From Bryobacterales bacterium (lineage in GTDB: Bacteria > Acidobacteriota > Terriglobia > Bryobacterales > Bryobacteraceae): DNA of 64,000 nt. Position 1 is the first letter of the stretch. Each line of letters starts with the position of its first letter. The stretch covers positions 237,240-301,239 of the forward strand of contig JADJWL010000006.1 in NCBI GenBank assembly GCA_016716385.1. Direction: 5' to 3'. The notes under the pieces were generated by a model, which worked only from the letters and a program-made list of their open reading frames with translations, ran no database searches and had not been told where the DNA came from. Positions 18,115-26,761 of this stretch are shown here, in pieces. The translations under genes and the position numbers were made by a program.

Positions 18115-18678
18115 ATGTCGCGTGCGGGATTCGTCCTGGCCGGCGGGCGCAGCAGCCGCATGGGTTCCGATAAGGCGCTGCTGCCATTCGCCGGGCGCGC
18201 CCTGGTACTGCACGTTGCGGACCTGGTGGCGGCCTCCGCCGGCTCGGTCACACTGATCGGCTCCCCGGAGAGGTATGGCAGCCTCGGACTGCCCCTGCTC
18301 CCCGACCTTCGTCCCGGAGAAGGGCCGCTGGCGGGAATCGAAGCTGCTCTGCATGCGGCGTCCGCGGATTGGAATCTCGTGGTCGCCTGCGACATGCCCC
18401 GCCTCAGCCTGCCGCTGCTTGAAGGGCTGTTCGAGGTCGCCGAAGCCTCCGGGGCGGATGCGGTGGTGCCCTGCGCAGCCTCGGGACGTCTGGAACCCCT
18501 CTGCACCGTGTGGCGCGACCGCTGCCTGGCGGCCGTTTCCGAGGCGCTCGACCGGGGCGAACGGCGCGTGTCCGTTGTCCTCGATCGGGTCGGCGCGCTC
18601 CGCTGGCGGTCCCCCGACTCCGAGGCATTCACCAACGTCAACACGCCCGCCGACTGGACCGCGATCAACCATGGCTGA
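18115..18678 (+). CDS. mobA: Molybdenum cofactor guanylyltransferase MobA
   Basis: 187 residues. Nucleotidyltransferase motif FVLAGGRSSRMGSDKALLPF at residues 6-25, GEGPLAGIEAAL and VACDMPRL (metal-binding Asp) are diagnostic of MobA, which joins GMP to molybdopterin. NVNTPADW near the end also fits. ATG 18115 has only AGGG within a GCCCTG/CAGGGC mini-hairpin (18096-18114) directly in front of it. The 3' end overlaps the ABC ATPase gene by 8 bases. Confidence 0.88.
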   Translation: MSRAGFVLAGGRSSRMGSDKALLPFAGRALVLHVADLVAASAGSVTLIGSPERYGSLGLPLLPDLRPGEGPLAGIEAALHAASADWNLVVACDMPRLSLPLLEGLFEVAEASGADAVVPCAASGRLEPLCTVWRDRCLAAVSEALDRGERRVSVVLDRVGALRWRSPDSEAFTNVNTPADWTAINHG

Positions 18679-19426
18679 GCAGTTTCCACACTACATCGAA
18701 TTCCGCCATGTCTACAAGACGTTCGACCGGCCGGTTTTGGTCGACGCCAATTTTCATGTCGACGGCGGCGAGACGGTGGCGATCATCGGACGCAGCGGCG
18801 TCGGCAAGTCCGTGGCCCTCGGCCACATCATGGGTTTCCTCAAGCCCGATCAGGGCCAAGTGATTGTGGCTCATGAAGATATCACCCGCTACCCGGAAGA
18901 TGAGCTGCGCCGGATCCGGAGAAAAGTGACGATGGTGTTCCAGTCCGGCGCGCTTTTCGATTCTCTGACGGTCGCCGAGAACGTTCTGTTTTCCCTCGAA
19001 CTGCGCGAGGACTACGACAAGCAGAACAAGAGCGACGTCGTGGACGGCCTGCTCCAACTTGTCGATATCCTCGAAGCGAAAGACGCCTATCCGTCCGACC
19101 TTTCCACCGGCTACAAGCGCGCCGTCGCCATCGCGCGGGCGCTGGCGGCGCAGCCCCAGTGCATCCTCTACGACGAACCCACCACGATGGTCGACCCGAT
19201 CATGTCCAACCACCTGGCTGAGTTGATGTTACGGCTGAAGCGCCAGTTGCACCTTACCTCTGTCGTGGTGACGCATGATCTCGGGCTCATGCGCAAAGTT
19301 GCGGACAAGGTGATCTTCCTGCACGAAGGGCAGGTGATCTACTTCGGCAGTGTGGATGGTCTGCCGGACGCAGACCATCCATTCATCGAGGAGTTTCTGG
19401 AGTTGGACCGGATCGTCAAACCCTAG
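18671..19426 (+). CDS. ABC transporter ATPase, Mla/Ttg2A-like
   Basis: 251 residues. Walker A GRSGVGKS, Q-loop MVFQSGALFDSLTVAENVLF (the wording typical of MlaF/Ttg2A lipid-transport ATPases), Walker B CILYDEPTTMVDP and switch His in VVVTHD. The signature motif reads LSTGYKRAVAIARAL instead of LSGGMxKRV, an unusual substitution. In the Mla system this subunit powers phospholipid movement between membranes, but no mlaE permease or mlaD gene is adjacent, so the partner must be elsewhere or differ. It starts inside mobA (8-base overlap). Confidence 0.8.
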   Translation: MAEQFPHYIEFRHVYKTFDRPVLVDANFHVDGGETVAIIGRSGVGKSVALGHIMGFLKPDQGQVIVAHEDITRYPEDELRRIRRKVTMVFQSGALFDSLTVAENVLFSLELREDYDKQNKSDVVDGLLQLVDILEAKDAYPSDLSTGYKRAVAIARALAAQPQCILYDEPTTMVDPIMSNHLAELMLRLKRQLHLTSVVVTHDLGLMRKVADKVIFLHEGQVIYFGSVDGLPDADHPFIEEFLELDRIVKP

Positions 19427-19429
19427 CGG

Positions 19430-20086
19430 TCATTCCGGCTGTGGCACGGTCCGCAGGTAGGGCTTCGGCGCCTTCCATCCGCCGGGAAATCTCTCCCGTG
19501 CCTCATCATCGCTGACGGCCGGCAGAATGATGACGTCATCGCCCGGCTTCCAGTTGACCGGTGTGGCGACCTTGTGCTTCGCTGTGATCTGCATCGAATC
19601 CACGACGCGCAGAATCTCGTCGAAATTCCGGCCCGTGCTCATCGGGTAGCTCAGCATGAGCTTGATCTTCTTGTCGGGTCCGATCACGAACACCGTGCGG
19701 ACCGTGGCATTGGTGGCCGCTGTCCGGCCATCGGAAGTGTCGCCGGCATCGGCGGGCAGCATATTGTAAAGCTTTGCAACGCTCAGCGCCGGATCGCCGA
19801 TCATCGGATAGGTGACCGCATGGCCTTGCGTCTCCTCGATGTCGGCAGCCCACTTCGAGTGGCTGGTCACGGGATCGACGCTGAGTCCGATGATCTTGCA
19901 GTTCCGCTTGGCGAACTCGGACTGGAGACCGGCCATGTAGCCAAGTTCCGTCGTGCAGACCGGAGTGAAGTCCTTCGGGTGCGAGAACAGAATCGCCCAA
20001 CTGTCGCCGATCCACTCGTGGAAGTTGATCGGTCCCTGGGTGGTTTCCGCGCTGAAATTGGGGGCTTCGTCGTTGATGCGTAACAT
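19430..20086 (-). CDS. 1-Cys peroxiredoxin (Prx6/AhpC-TSA family)
   Basis: 218 residues from ATG 20086. Peroxidatic Cys in DFTPVCTTEL (about residue 47), GLSVDPVTSHSKW and the long C-terminal arm with TPVNWKPGDDVIILP typical of the Prx6 subfamily. It reduces hydrogen peroxide and organic peroxides in the cytoplasm. The second Cys (RNCKIIG) is not at a resolving position. It converges with the ABC ATPase gene with only 3 bases between stops. Confidence 0.92.
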   Translation of the reverse strand: MLRINDEAPNFSAETTQGPINFHEWIGDSWAILFSHPKDFTPVCTTELGYMAGLQSEFAKRNCKIIGLSVDPVTSHSKWAADIEETQGHAVTYPMIGDPALSVAKLYNMLPADAGDTSDGRTAATNATVRTVFVIGPDKKIKLMLSYPMSTGRNFDEILRVVDSMQITAKHKVATPVNWKPGDDVIILPAVSDDEARERFPGGWKAPKPYLRTVPQPE

Positions 20087-20191
20087 GATGCTGTCTCCTG
20101 TAGCGGTCATGCCGGCAGGCCCGGCGCCCGCGATTGTATCATGCGATTGACCGTGACCCAGCCCTCGCCTATACTTGGTATTGGCAGTCGT

Positions 20192-20650
20192 ATGTTTACA
20201 CTCCTGACGATCGTCCATGTCATCGTTTGCCTCTTTCTGATCGTCGTCGTGCTGCTCCAGAGCGGTAAGGCGGCGGACCTGGCCAGCGCCTTCGGCGGCA
20301 TGGGTTCGCAGACGGCATTCGGACCGCGCGGAGCAGCGACGCTGCTGTCCAAAGCGACGACAATCTCGGCGGTCCTGTTCATGGTGACGTCGCTGTCGCT
20401 GTCGATTATGGCGACGCGCGACCGTGGCCAGTCAGGTCAGACGAGTGTGATCGAGAGTCTGGAGGGCGGGTCGACGGCCGGCGGGACGCAGACGACTTTG
20501 CCGTCGCCGGTGCCGGGCGCAACGCCGGCGCCGTCCGTGACGCTGACCGACGAAACGACAGGAGTGGAACGGACGTTCCCGCTCGACATTCCCCCGCCGC
20601 CGGGCGCCGCGCCGCAGGAAGACGCGACGAAGGCTCCGGCGAAGAAATAG
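20192..20650 (+). CDS. secG: Preprotein translocase subunit SecG
   Basis: 152 residues from ATG 20192. Two membrane helices (MFTLLTIVHVIVCLFLIVVVLLQ and ISAVLFMVTSLSLSI) flank the conserved LASAFGGMGSQTAFGPRGAATLLSK loop. The C-terminal tail is long, Pro/Ala/Thr-rich and low-complexity, unusual for SecG but common in acidobacteria. It is a SecYEG channel accessory. The gene sits just upstream of tRNA-Leu, an arrangement seen in many bacteria. A divergent peroxiredoxin lies 105 bases upstream. Confidence 0.9.
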   Translation: MFTLLTIVHVIVCLFLIVVVLLQSGKAADLASAFGGMGSQTAFGPRGAATLLSKATTISAVLFMVTSLSLSIMATRDRGQSGQTSVIESLEGGSTAGGTQTTLPSPVPGATPAPSVTLTDETTGVERTFPLDIPPPPGAAPQEDATKAPAKK

Positions 20651-20662
20651 TTTCCACCTCGT

Positions 20663-20747
20663 GCGGAGGTGGCGGAATTGGCAGACGCGCTAGCTTGAGG
20701 TGCTAGTGGGTAACACCGTGCAGGTTCAAGTCCTGTCCTCCGCACCA
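20663..20747 (+). tRNA. tRNA-Leu, anticodon GAG
   Basis: Acceptor GCGGAGG (20663-20669) pairs with CCTCCGC (20737-20743), discriminator A, and CCA is encoded (20745-20747). The anticodon arm is CTAGC-TTGAGGT-GCTAG, anticodon GAG. The long variable arm TGGGTAACACCG and T-arm CAGGTTCAAGTCCTG fit a class II leucine tRNA of 85 bases. It lies 12 bases after secG. Confidence 0.95.
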
Positions 20748-20748
20748 T

Positions 20749-21282
20749 TCAGAGCCCATCGAACTCCTCCCGGTACCTCGCCGTCCCGGAGATCCCTGTC
20801 ATGGCTGGCGCATCCAGAATCAAGGCCATGAACACCTCGTCCGGCATTCCTTCCCACTGGCTGACCAGTCCGTGGCGGGAGGCAGGCTCGAACCCGAACC
20901 GCCGGTAGTACTCTGGATGTCCCACGACGATCGCAAAGGGACACCCTCGCCCGCGCAGGATGTCCAATCCTCCTCTCACGAGCTGGGAGCCAACGCCCTG
21001 CCGCTGGTGGTCAGGATGCACGGCCATCGGAGCCAGTGCCATTCCGGCGATGCGCCGCTCCGCACCTTCGATCTCCACCGGTGTGAAGAGAATGTGACCC
21101 ACTACGGCGCCGTCGTCCGCAACCAGCGATAGCGAATCCTTGCACGTCTGCCGCAACCTGTCCACAACTGCAGCCTCGGCCGGCTGCCCGAACGCCTGCT
21201 CATGGACATGCCGGATGGCGGGGGCGTCTTCCGCCTGCTCAGCGCGAATCGAGACCACGTGGCCAGGATACCGCGCCCGCAC
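20749..21282 (-). CDS. GNAT family N-acetyltransferase
   Basis: 177 residues. The acetyl-CoA binding motif A is LAPMAVHPDHQRQGVGSQLV (about residues 82-101), followed by FAIVVGHPEYYRRFGFEPAS, a sequence typical of the YhbS-like subgroup. Substrate unknown. An internal GTG about 30 bases downstream (VSIRAEQAED) is an alternative start. Its stop is one base from the tRNA-Leu CCA end. Confidence 0.85.
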   Translation of the reverse strand: MRARYPGHVVSIRAEQAEDAPAIRHVHEQAFGQPAEAAVVDRLRQTCKDSLSLVADDGAVVGHILFTPVEIEGAERRIAGMALAPMAVHPDHQRQGVGSQLVRGGLDILRGRGCPFAIVVGHPEYYRRFGFEPASRHGLVSQWEGMPDEVFMALILDAPAMTGISGTARYREEFDGL

Positions 21283-21412
21283 GCCGGGTCTTCGTCGCCT
21301 CCTTCCACCTGCCCGCTCATCCGTTCGAATGTCCCGCTCATGGATCTTTCCGGACCACCCGTCAGGTTCTACTGGGTGCCGTGCGGCGGCGGCCCTAAGC
21401 TGGAGGGTTCCT

Positions 21413-24400
21413 ATGACCTCCCTTCGCTGTCTTGTCCTGATTCTCTCGTTGTGCAGTCATGGCTTCGCGCAATCATCCGCGAGCCTGGCAATCGTGATTT
21501 TCGACCCCAATGGTGCCGCAGTCCCCGGTGCGACCGTGGATGCCGAGTTGACCGCGACCGGTCTCCGGCGGTCCTTTGTGACCGGCGACGACGGGCGTGC
21601 CGTGTTCCCGGCTGCGCCGGCCGGCGCCTATGCCGTCACGGTTCAGGCTCCCGGTTTTGCCCGCGCCCGCGTCGAAGGCATCGTGCTCAACGTCAATGAC
21701 AGCCGCTCCGTCCCAGTCACCCTCACTCTCGCTCAAACGGAAGAGACCGTTACCGTGACCGCTCCGGCCAGCCTGCTCGAAACCGCCGCCGTCGGCACCG
21801 CCGTCGACCGCCGGTTCGTCGAAACGATGCCGCTCAATGGGCGCAGCTTCCAGTCGCTGATCGCGCTGAGTCCGGGAGTTGTGAATGCGCCGGCCAGCGC
21901 CAGCAATCCTGGCCAGTTCAGCGTCAATGGCCAGCGGACCAGCTCCAACTACTTCACCATCGACGGCGTCAGCGCCAACTTCGGCATTACGGCGTCCTTC
22001 GTTCCCGCCAGCGCCGAAGATGGCACGGTCACCGCGCTCAGCGCTTCTGGCGGCACGAACACGCTCGTTTCGATCGACGCGCTCGAAGAGTTCAAACTAC
22101 TCACCTCGTCCTACGCCGCCGAATTCGGCCGCAGCCCAGGGGGGCAGATCACGATGTTGACGCGGTCCGGCACGAACCGGTTCACCGGGACGCTCTTCAA
22201 TTACTTCCGGAACGACGCGCTCGACGCCAGCGACTGGTTCGCCAACCGCGACGGTCTGCCGAAGCCGGCGATGCGCCAGAACGATTTCGGCGGCGTCCTG
22301 GGCGGACCGGTGGTCCGCGACCGGACGTTCTTCTTCGTCTCATACGAGGGTCTCCGCCTGCGCCAGCCGCAATTCTCCACGGCCGCGTACCCGTCGCTGG
22401 CGGCCCGCGCCGCAACGTCCGCCGAGCGCCGGCCCGCCGTTGACGCCTATCCTATCCCCAACCTCGAGGACCTGCCAAACGGGTACGGGCGGTTCGCCGC
22501 CACCTATTCGAACCCGTCCAGCCTGGACGCCACCAGCGTCAAGGTCGACCACCACATGAACTCGCGGATGCGCGTGTTCGGACGCTACAACGTCGCCCCC
22601 AGCACGATCGGCGTCCGCGGCGGCCCCGGCTTCCGGGAACTGGCGCTCAATACCGTGAGCGACACGGAAATCGGCAACCACACGGCCACCTTCGGCGCGA
22701 CCGCCACGCTCGGCGCGACCAAGGTCAACGACTTTCGTCTCAACTTCAGCCGCAATACGGCGTTCCTGGTCTCCAGCCTCGACACCTTCGGGGGCGCCGC
22801 GCCACCCCCCGAGTCATTCCTGTTCCCCGGCTTTGCCCGTCCGGCCAGCGCCGTCACCGGGATCTACCTGCTGGACACCACCGGTTTTGCCTCCGGGGTC
22901 TCGGCCGATAACGCGCAGAACCAGTGGAACCTCGTGAATACGTTCTCCTGGGTTGCGGGGCGGCACGAGTGGAAGTTCGGGCTGGATTTCCGCCGCCTGA
23001 CCCCGGACAAGCTCGGCCCGGCCTACCGGCAGACCATCGCGTTCCGCGATTTGCTGGGGCCCCAGGGACTCCAGCGCGGCAACACCGTGCAGACCGTGAT
23101 CGAACTCTACGACCCGATCCGCATCGCGCTCGACAACTGGTCGCTCTTCGCCCAGGACACCTGGCGCGTGAGCCCGCGGTTGACGTTCAACTACGGTCTG
23201 CGGTGGGAGTACAACCCGGCGCCGTCGTCGGCCAGCGGAAAGCCGATCCATGGCGTCGTCAACATCGACCGTCCCGCCGATCTCGCTCTTGGCGCAGCGG
23301 GCGCGCCGCTGTTCGATGCCCCGCGCAATTCATTCGCTCCCCGTGCGGGCATCGCCTACCAGTTGCGCCAGCGCCAGGGCCGCGAACTGGTTCTGCGCGC
23401 CGGCGGCGGCGTGTTCTATGACCTCCAGGTCGGCGCTGTGTTCTCCGGCTTCTTCAATCCGCCGCTGCGCAGCGTCAGGCGCCTGCTGGGGACTCCATTC
23501 CCCGTGCCGCCCGCCCAGCAGGAAGGCATCCCGCTCAGCACCACGGGACCATTCGACGTGCTGGCCGGCTTCCATCCTGATTTTCACGTGCCCCGTTCCT
23601 ACCAGTGGAACGTTGCGCTCGAACAGTCCATGGGGACTGCGGGCAGCGTGTCGGCGTCCTACGTGGCGGCCACCGGCCGCCGCCTGACCCGCCTCGAGAC
23701 GTATTCGCGGCCCAACACCGACGTCGGCTTCGCCCAGATCTACCGGAACCTCGGTACCTCCGACTACCACGCCCTGCAGCTTCAGTACCGCCGCCCGCTG
23801 CAACGCGGCCTCCAGGCGCTGTTCTCCTACACCTGGGGCCACGCCATCGACGAAGCATCCTCCAACGTGGCGCGCTTCGTGAGCGCCGACGTGACCACGC
23901 CCGACGCCAATCGCGGCAGCGCGGACTTCGATGTCCGCCATCTGGCCTCCGGAGCCCTCAGTTGGGACCTGCCATCGCCCCGCCTCTGGCGTCCGATGCT
24001 CGGCGGCTGGGGGCTGGACTCCCTGTTCCGCATGCAAACCGCGTTTCCCGTCGACATCTTCGCCAGCACTCAGACGCCGCTCGGGCCGTTCGACCTGCGT
24101 CCGAACCTGGTGCCAGGTCAACCCCTGACGATCGAAAGCGCGGGTCTCGCCGGCGGCCGCCGCTTCAATGCCGCGGCGTTCTCCCGCCAGGTGGCCGGCT
24201 CGCTCCAGCATGGTTCGCTCGGTCGCAATGTCTTGCGGGCGTTTCCGGCCGGCCAGGTGGACCTGACGGCCCGCCGGACGTTCTCCCTGACGGAGCGCTC
24301 CGCGATCCAGTTCCGCGCGGACTTTTTCAACGTCACCAACACGCCGAGCTTTGCCGCTCCGTCCGGCAACCTGGTCACGCCCCTGTTCGGGCAGTCGGTG

Positions 24401-24511
24401 CAGATGTTCAACCGGGGACTCGGCGCCGGGGGCGCGGCTGGAGGCCAGAATCCGTTGTTCAGCCTGGGCGGGCCGCGGTCGGTCCAGCTCAGCTTGAAGC
24501 TGGTGTTCTGA
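21413..24511 (+). CDS. Oar-like TonB-dependent outer-membrane receptor
   Basis: 1032 residues. Signal peptide (1-20, ending GFAQ), a carboxypeptidase-regulatory beta-sandwich (about 25-105: FDPNGAAVPGATVDAEL), plug region (VETMPLNGRSFQSLIALSPG, about 140-160), and a large beta-barrel to the end with terminal aromatic VQLSLKLVF. This is the dominant acidobacterial receptor type, related to myxobacterial OmpA-family Oar, presumably importing large substrates. GGAGG lies 6 bases before ATG 21413. The stop overlaps the next start (TGATG), so receptor and PQQ/FGE protein are co-expressed. Confidence 0.85.
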   Translation: MTSLRCLVLILSLCSHGFAQSSASLAIVIFDPNGAAVPGATVDAELTATGLRRSFVTGDDGRAVFPAAPAGAYAVTVQAPGFARARVEGIVLNVNDSRSVPVTLTLAQTEETVTVTAPASLLETAAVGTAVDRRFVETMPLNGRSFQSLIALSPGVVNAPASASNPGQFSVNGQRTSSNYFTIDGVSANFGITASFVPASAEDGTVTALSASGGTNTLVSIDALEEFKLLTSSYAAEFGRSPGGQITMLTRSGTNRFTGTLFNYFRNDALDASDWFANRDGLPKPAMRQNDFGGVLGGPVVRDRTFFFVSYEGLRLRQPQFSTAAYPSLAARAATSAERRPAVDAYPIPNLEDLPNGYGRFAATYSNPSSLDATSVKVDHHMNSRMRVFGRYNVAPSTIGVRGGPGFRELALNTVSDTEIGNHTATFGATATLGATKVNDFRLNFSRNTAFLVSSLDTFGGAAPPPESFLFPGFARPASAVTGIYLLDTTGFASGVSADNAQNQWNLVNTFSWVAGRHEWKFGLDFRRLTPDKLGPAYRQTIAFRDLLGPQGLQRGNTVQTVIELYDPIRIALDNWSLFAQDTWRVSPRLTFNYGLRWEYNPAPSSASGKPIHGVVNIDRPADLALGAAGAPLFDAPRNSFAPRAGIAYQLRQRQGRELVLRAGGGVFYDLQVGAVFSGFFNPPLRSVRRLLGTPFPVPPAQQEGIPLSTTGPFDVLAGFHPDFHVPRSYQWNVALEQSMGTAGSVSASYVAATGRRLTRLETYSRPNTDVGFAQIYRNLGTSDYHALQLQYRRPLQRGLQALFSYTWGHAIDEASSNVARFVSADVTTPDANRGSADFDVRHLASGALSWDLPSPRLWRPMLGGWGLDSLFRMQTAFPVDIFASTQTPLGPFDLRPNLVPGQPLTIESAGLAGGRRFNAAAFSRQVAGSLQHGSLGRNVLRAFPAGQVDLTARRTFSLTERSAIQFRADFFNVTNTPSFAAPSGNLVTPLFGQSVQMFNRGLGAGGAAGGQNPLFSLGGPRSVQLSLKLVF

Positions 24512-26619
24512 TGCGGGCCCGGATTGTTCTGATTTGGATCCTTGCCGCCGGCTGCGCTCTCGGAGCCGAGACTGGCGAGGCGTGGAGCGGGTTCCGCGGC
24601 ACCGGCGACAGCCTGACCGGGGCGCGCGACCTGCCGCTGATCTGGTCCGGTTCGGCGAATATCGCCTGGTATGCCGACCTGCCTGGCTACGGGCAATCTT
24701 CGCCGGTGGTCTGGGGCGGCGCGCTGTTCATCACCTCCACCGGCGGCAAGAGCAAAGAAGAGTTCATCGCGCGCCGCTACCGTGTCTCTGACGGAAAACT
24801 GGAGTGGGAAAAGCGTTTCCGCTCCAGCCGTCCGCAGGAGGCGGGCGAGCGCACGAGCCGCGCCGCGCCCACCCCGGCGGTGGATGCCGGCGCCGTGTAC
24901 TTGCTGTTCGACAGCGGGGATCTCGTCGCGCTCACCCACGGCGGCGAAGAATTGTGGCGCCGCGACCTCAACCGCGACTTCGGTCCCATCAAAAACGGCC
25001 ACGACTTTGGCAGCTCCCTGCGCCAATCGGCCGGCGCCCTGTTCGTGCACATTTCCCACCTCGGCCCATCGGTGATCGCGGCCGTTTCGAAGAAGGACGG
25101 TCACACGCTGTGGCGGACCGATGCGCCCCCGGAAGGCGGTTGGCAGACGCCTGTCCTGGTCTCACACGGCGGGAAGGACCTGCTCCTGGTCGCCAAGGAA
25201 GGCGGCGCCGCCGCGCTCGACGCCTCAACCGGACGCCAGCTCTGGCAGCACGCGCTGGGCAAGGCGTCGCAGAGCCGCGCCATCCCTTCGCTGACAGTCG
25301 CGGCGGACCGGGTGATCGTGCCCTCGATGAACCGCCGCGAAACATATCTGCTCTCCCTGGGTAACCCCGCGGAACCGCTCTGGCAAACCCAGGCCGCCAC
25401 GACCCAATACAGTTCGCCGCTCATCCACCGCGGCCGCGTCTACCTCGTAAATGCGGTAGGCGCGCTGTTCTGCGTCGATTTCGCCACAGGCAAGGACTTG
25501 TGGCAGATCCGGTTGCCCGGACAGGCGTGGGCGTCGGCCATCGCCGCCGGGGACCGGATCTACTTCTTCACTCTGCGCGGTGCGACGGTCGTCGTGGATG
25601 CCGCCTCGGCCGAACCAAAGGTCCTGGCGACTAACGAACTGCCCGTCGGCGGCAAGGTGTATGGCGCGGCCGCCGTCAACGGCAGCCTGTTCCTGCGGGA
25701 AGGGACGCGGCTCTGGCGTCTGGCGAATGTGGAAAAGAGCGTCGTCGCGCCGCCCGCGGACAAAGCTCCGGCCGAGGACGACCTGCTCTCCGCCGTCGTC
25801 CCCTATCAGGCGCCTGCCCGCCGTGAGCCTCCCAAAGCGGGCGACACGTGGGAGCATCCGCTCGACGGCCTCACCGCTGTGTGGATTCGGGCGGGCAGCT
25901 TCGCCATGGGCTGCTCTCCCAACGACACGATGTGCGAAGACGACGAGCGGCCGGCGCGCCGCGTCACCCTGACCAAGGGCTTCTGGATGCATCGGACCGA
26001 GGTGACCGCCGGCGCATTCAGGAAGTTCTTCGCCGCGCTCGACCGGCCCATGCCCGCACCTCCGCGCATGGGTCCGATGGAGTTGAACCCGGGCTGGGCA
26101 CGGGAGGAACTGCCTATGCTCGGTGTTACCTGGCACGAGGCCAACGCCTACTGCACCTGGATCGGCGGGCGCCTGCCGTCCGAAGCCGAATGGGAGTACG
26201 CCGCGCGCGCCGGAACCACGGAAGCGTCGCACGGCCCGGTGCCCGAGGTTGCCTGGTTCGCGGATAACACGGGCCGTGAGCCGCTCGACAGCGAAGACAT
26301 GATCCGCAACCAGCGGGCGCGCTACATGGAGATCCTCGCCGCCAATGGCAACCGTCCGCAACCGGTCGCGACCAAACCGGCGAACGCTTTCGGGCTCCAC
26401 GACATGCTCGGCAACGCCGCGGAGTGGACGGCGGACTGGCATGGCTCCTACGAGGATGCCGCCGTGGCCGACCCCCGAGGTCCGGCCGAAGGAGAACGGA
26501 AGATCACGCGCGGGGGCGGATGGTCGATCTATGCTTCACGAGCACGGGCTTCAAGCCGGGGCAAGTCCAGCCTCGACAGCCGCACCAGCTTCACCGGTTT
26601 CCGCTGCGTGATCGATTAA
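24511..26619 (+). CDS. Secreted PQQ-type propeller fused to formylglycine-generating-enzyme domain
   Basis: 702 residues. Signal peptide (1-19), then about 400 residues of PQQ/quinoprotein-like blades (WSGFRGTGDS, SSPVVWGGALFITSTGG, LDASTGRQLWQ, FATGKDLWQI), a linker rich in Ala/Pro, and a C-terminal FGE-sulfatase/SUMF1 domain from about residue 450 (VWIRAGSFAMGC, WMHRTEVTAGAFRKFF, GGRLPSEAEWEYAARAGT, LGNAAEWTAD, SFTGFRCV). The fusion and coupling to the receptor suggest a periplasmic binding or modifying function. The propeller is unlikely to be an active dehydrogenase because I see no cofactor motif. After the stop a GCCCT/AGGGC hairpin (26636-26649) is possible but has no U-run. Confidence 0.75.
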   Translation: MRARIVLIWILAAGCALGAETGEAWSGFRGTGDSLTGARDLPLIWSGSANIAWYADLPGYGQSSPVVWGGALFITSTGGKSKEEFIARRYRVSDGKLEWEKRFRSSRPQEAGERTSRAAPTPAVDAGAVYLLFDSGDLVALTHGGEELWRRDLNRDFGPIKNGHDFGSSLRQSAGALFVHISHLGPSVIAAVSKKDGHTLWRTDAPPEGGWQTPVLVSHGGKDLLLVAKEGGAAALDASTGRQLWQHALGKASQSRAIPSLTVAADRVIVPSMNRRETYLLSLGNPAEPLWQTQAATTQYSSPLIHRGRVYLVNAVGALFCVDFATGKDLWQIRLPGQAWASAIAAGDRIYFFTLRGATVVVDAASAEPKVLATNELPVGGKVYGAAAVNGSLFLREGTRLWRLANVEKSVVAPPADKAPAEDDLLSAVVPYQAPARREPPKAGDTWEHPLDGLTAVWIRAGSFAMGCSPNDTMCEDDERPARRVTLTKGFWMHRTEVTAGAFRKFFAALDRPMPAPPRMGPMELNPGWAREELPMLGVTWHEANAYCTWIGGRLPSEAEWEYAARAGTTEASHGPVPEVAWFADNTGREPLDSEDMIRNQRARYMEILAANGNRPQPVATKPANAFGLHDMLGNAAEWTADWHGSYEDAAVADPRGPAEGERKITRGGGWSIYASRARASSRGKSSLDSRTSFTGFRCVID

Positions 26620-26761
26620 GCATTTCGCAGGGGTCGCCCTACCAAGGGCATCCGCGCGAAACCGGGTCCGGGTTACGATAGAAAGCACTCGCCGGAACCC
26701 GCCGCAACTTTTTTTCGCCCGCCGGGTTCAGGACTCGTGTGAAGCAAGATCGGGAGGAACC

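Noticed and set aside
24511..26619. PQQ-dependent dehydrogenase
   Set aside because: Propeller repeats are present, but I see no PQQ/Ca binding or active-site residues, and the C-terminal part is FGE.
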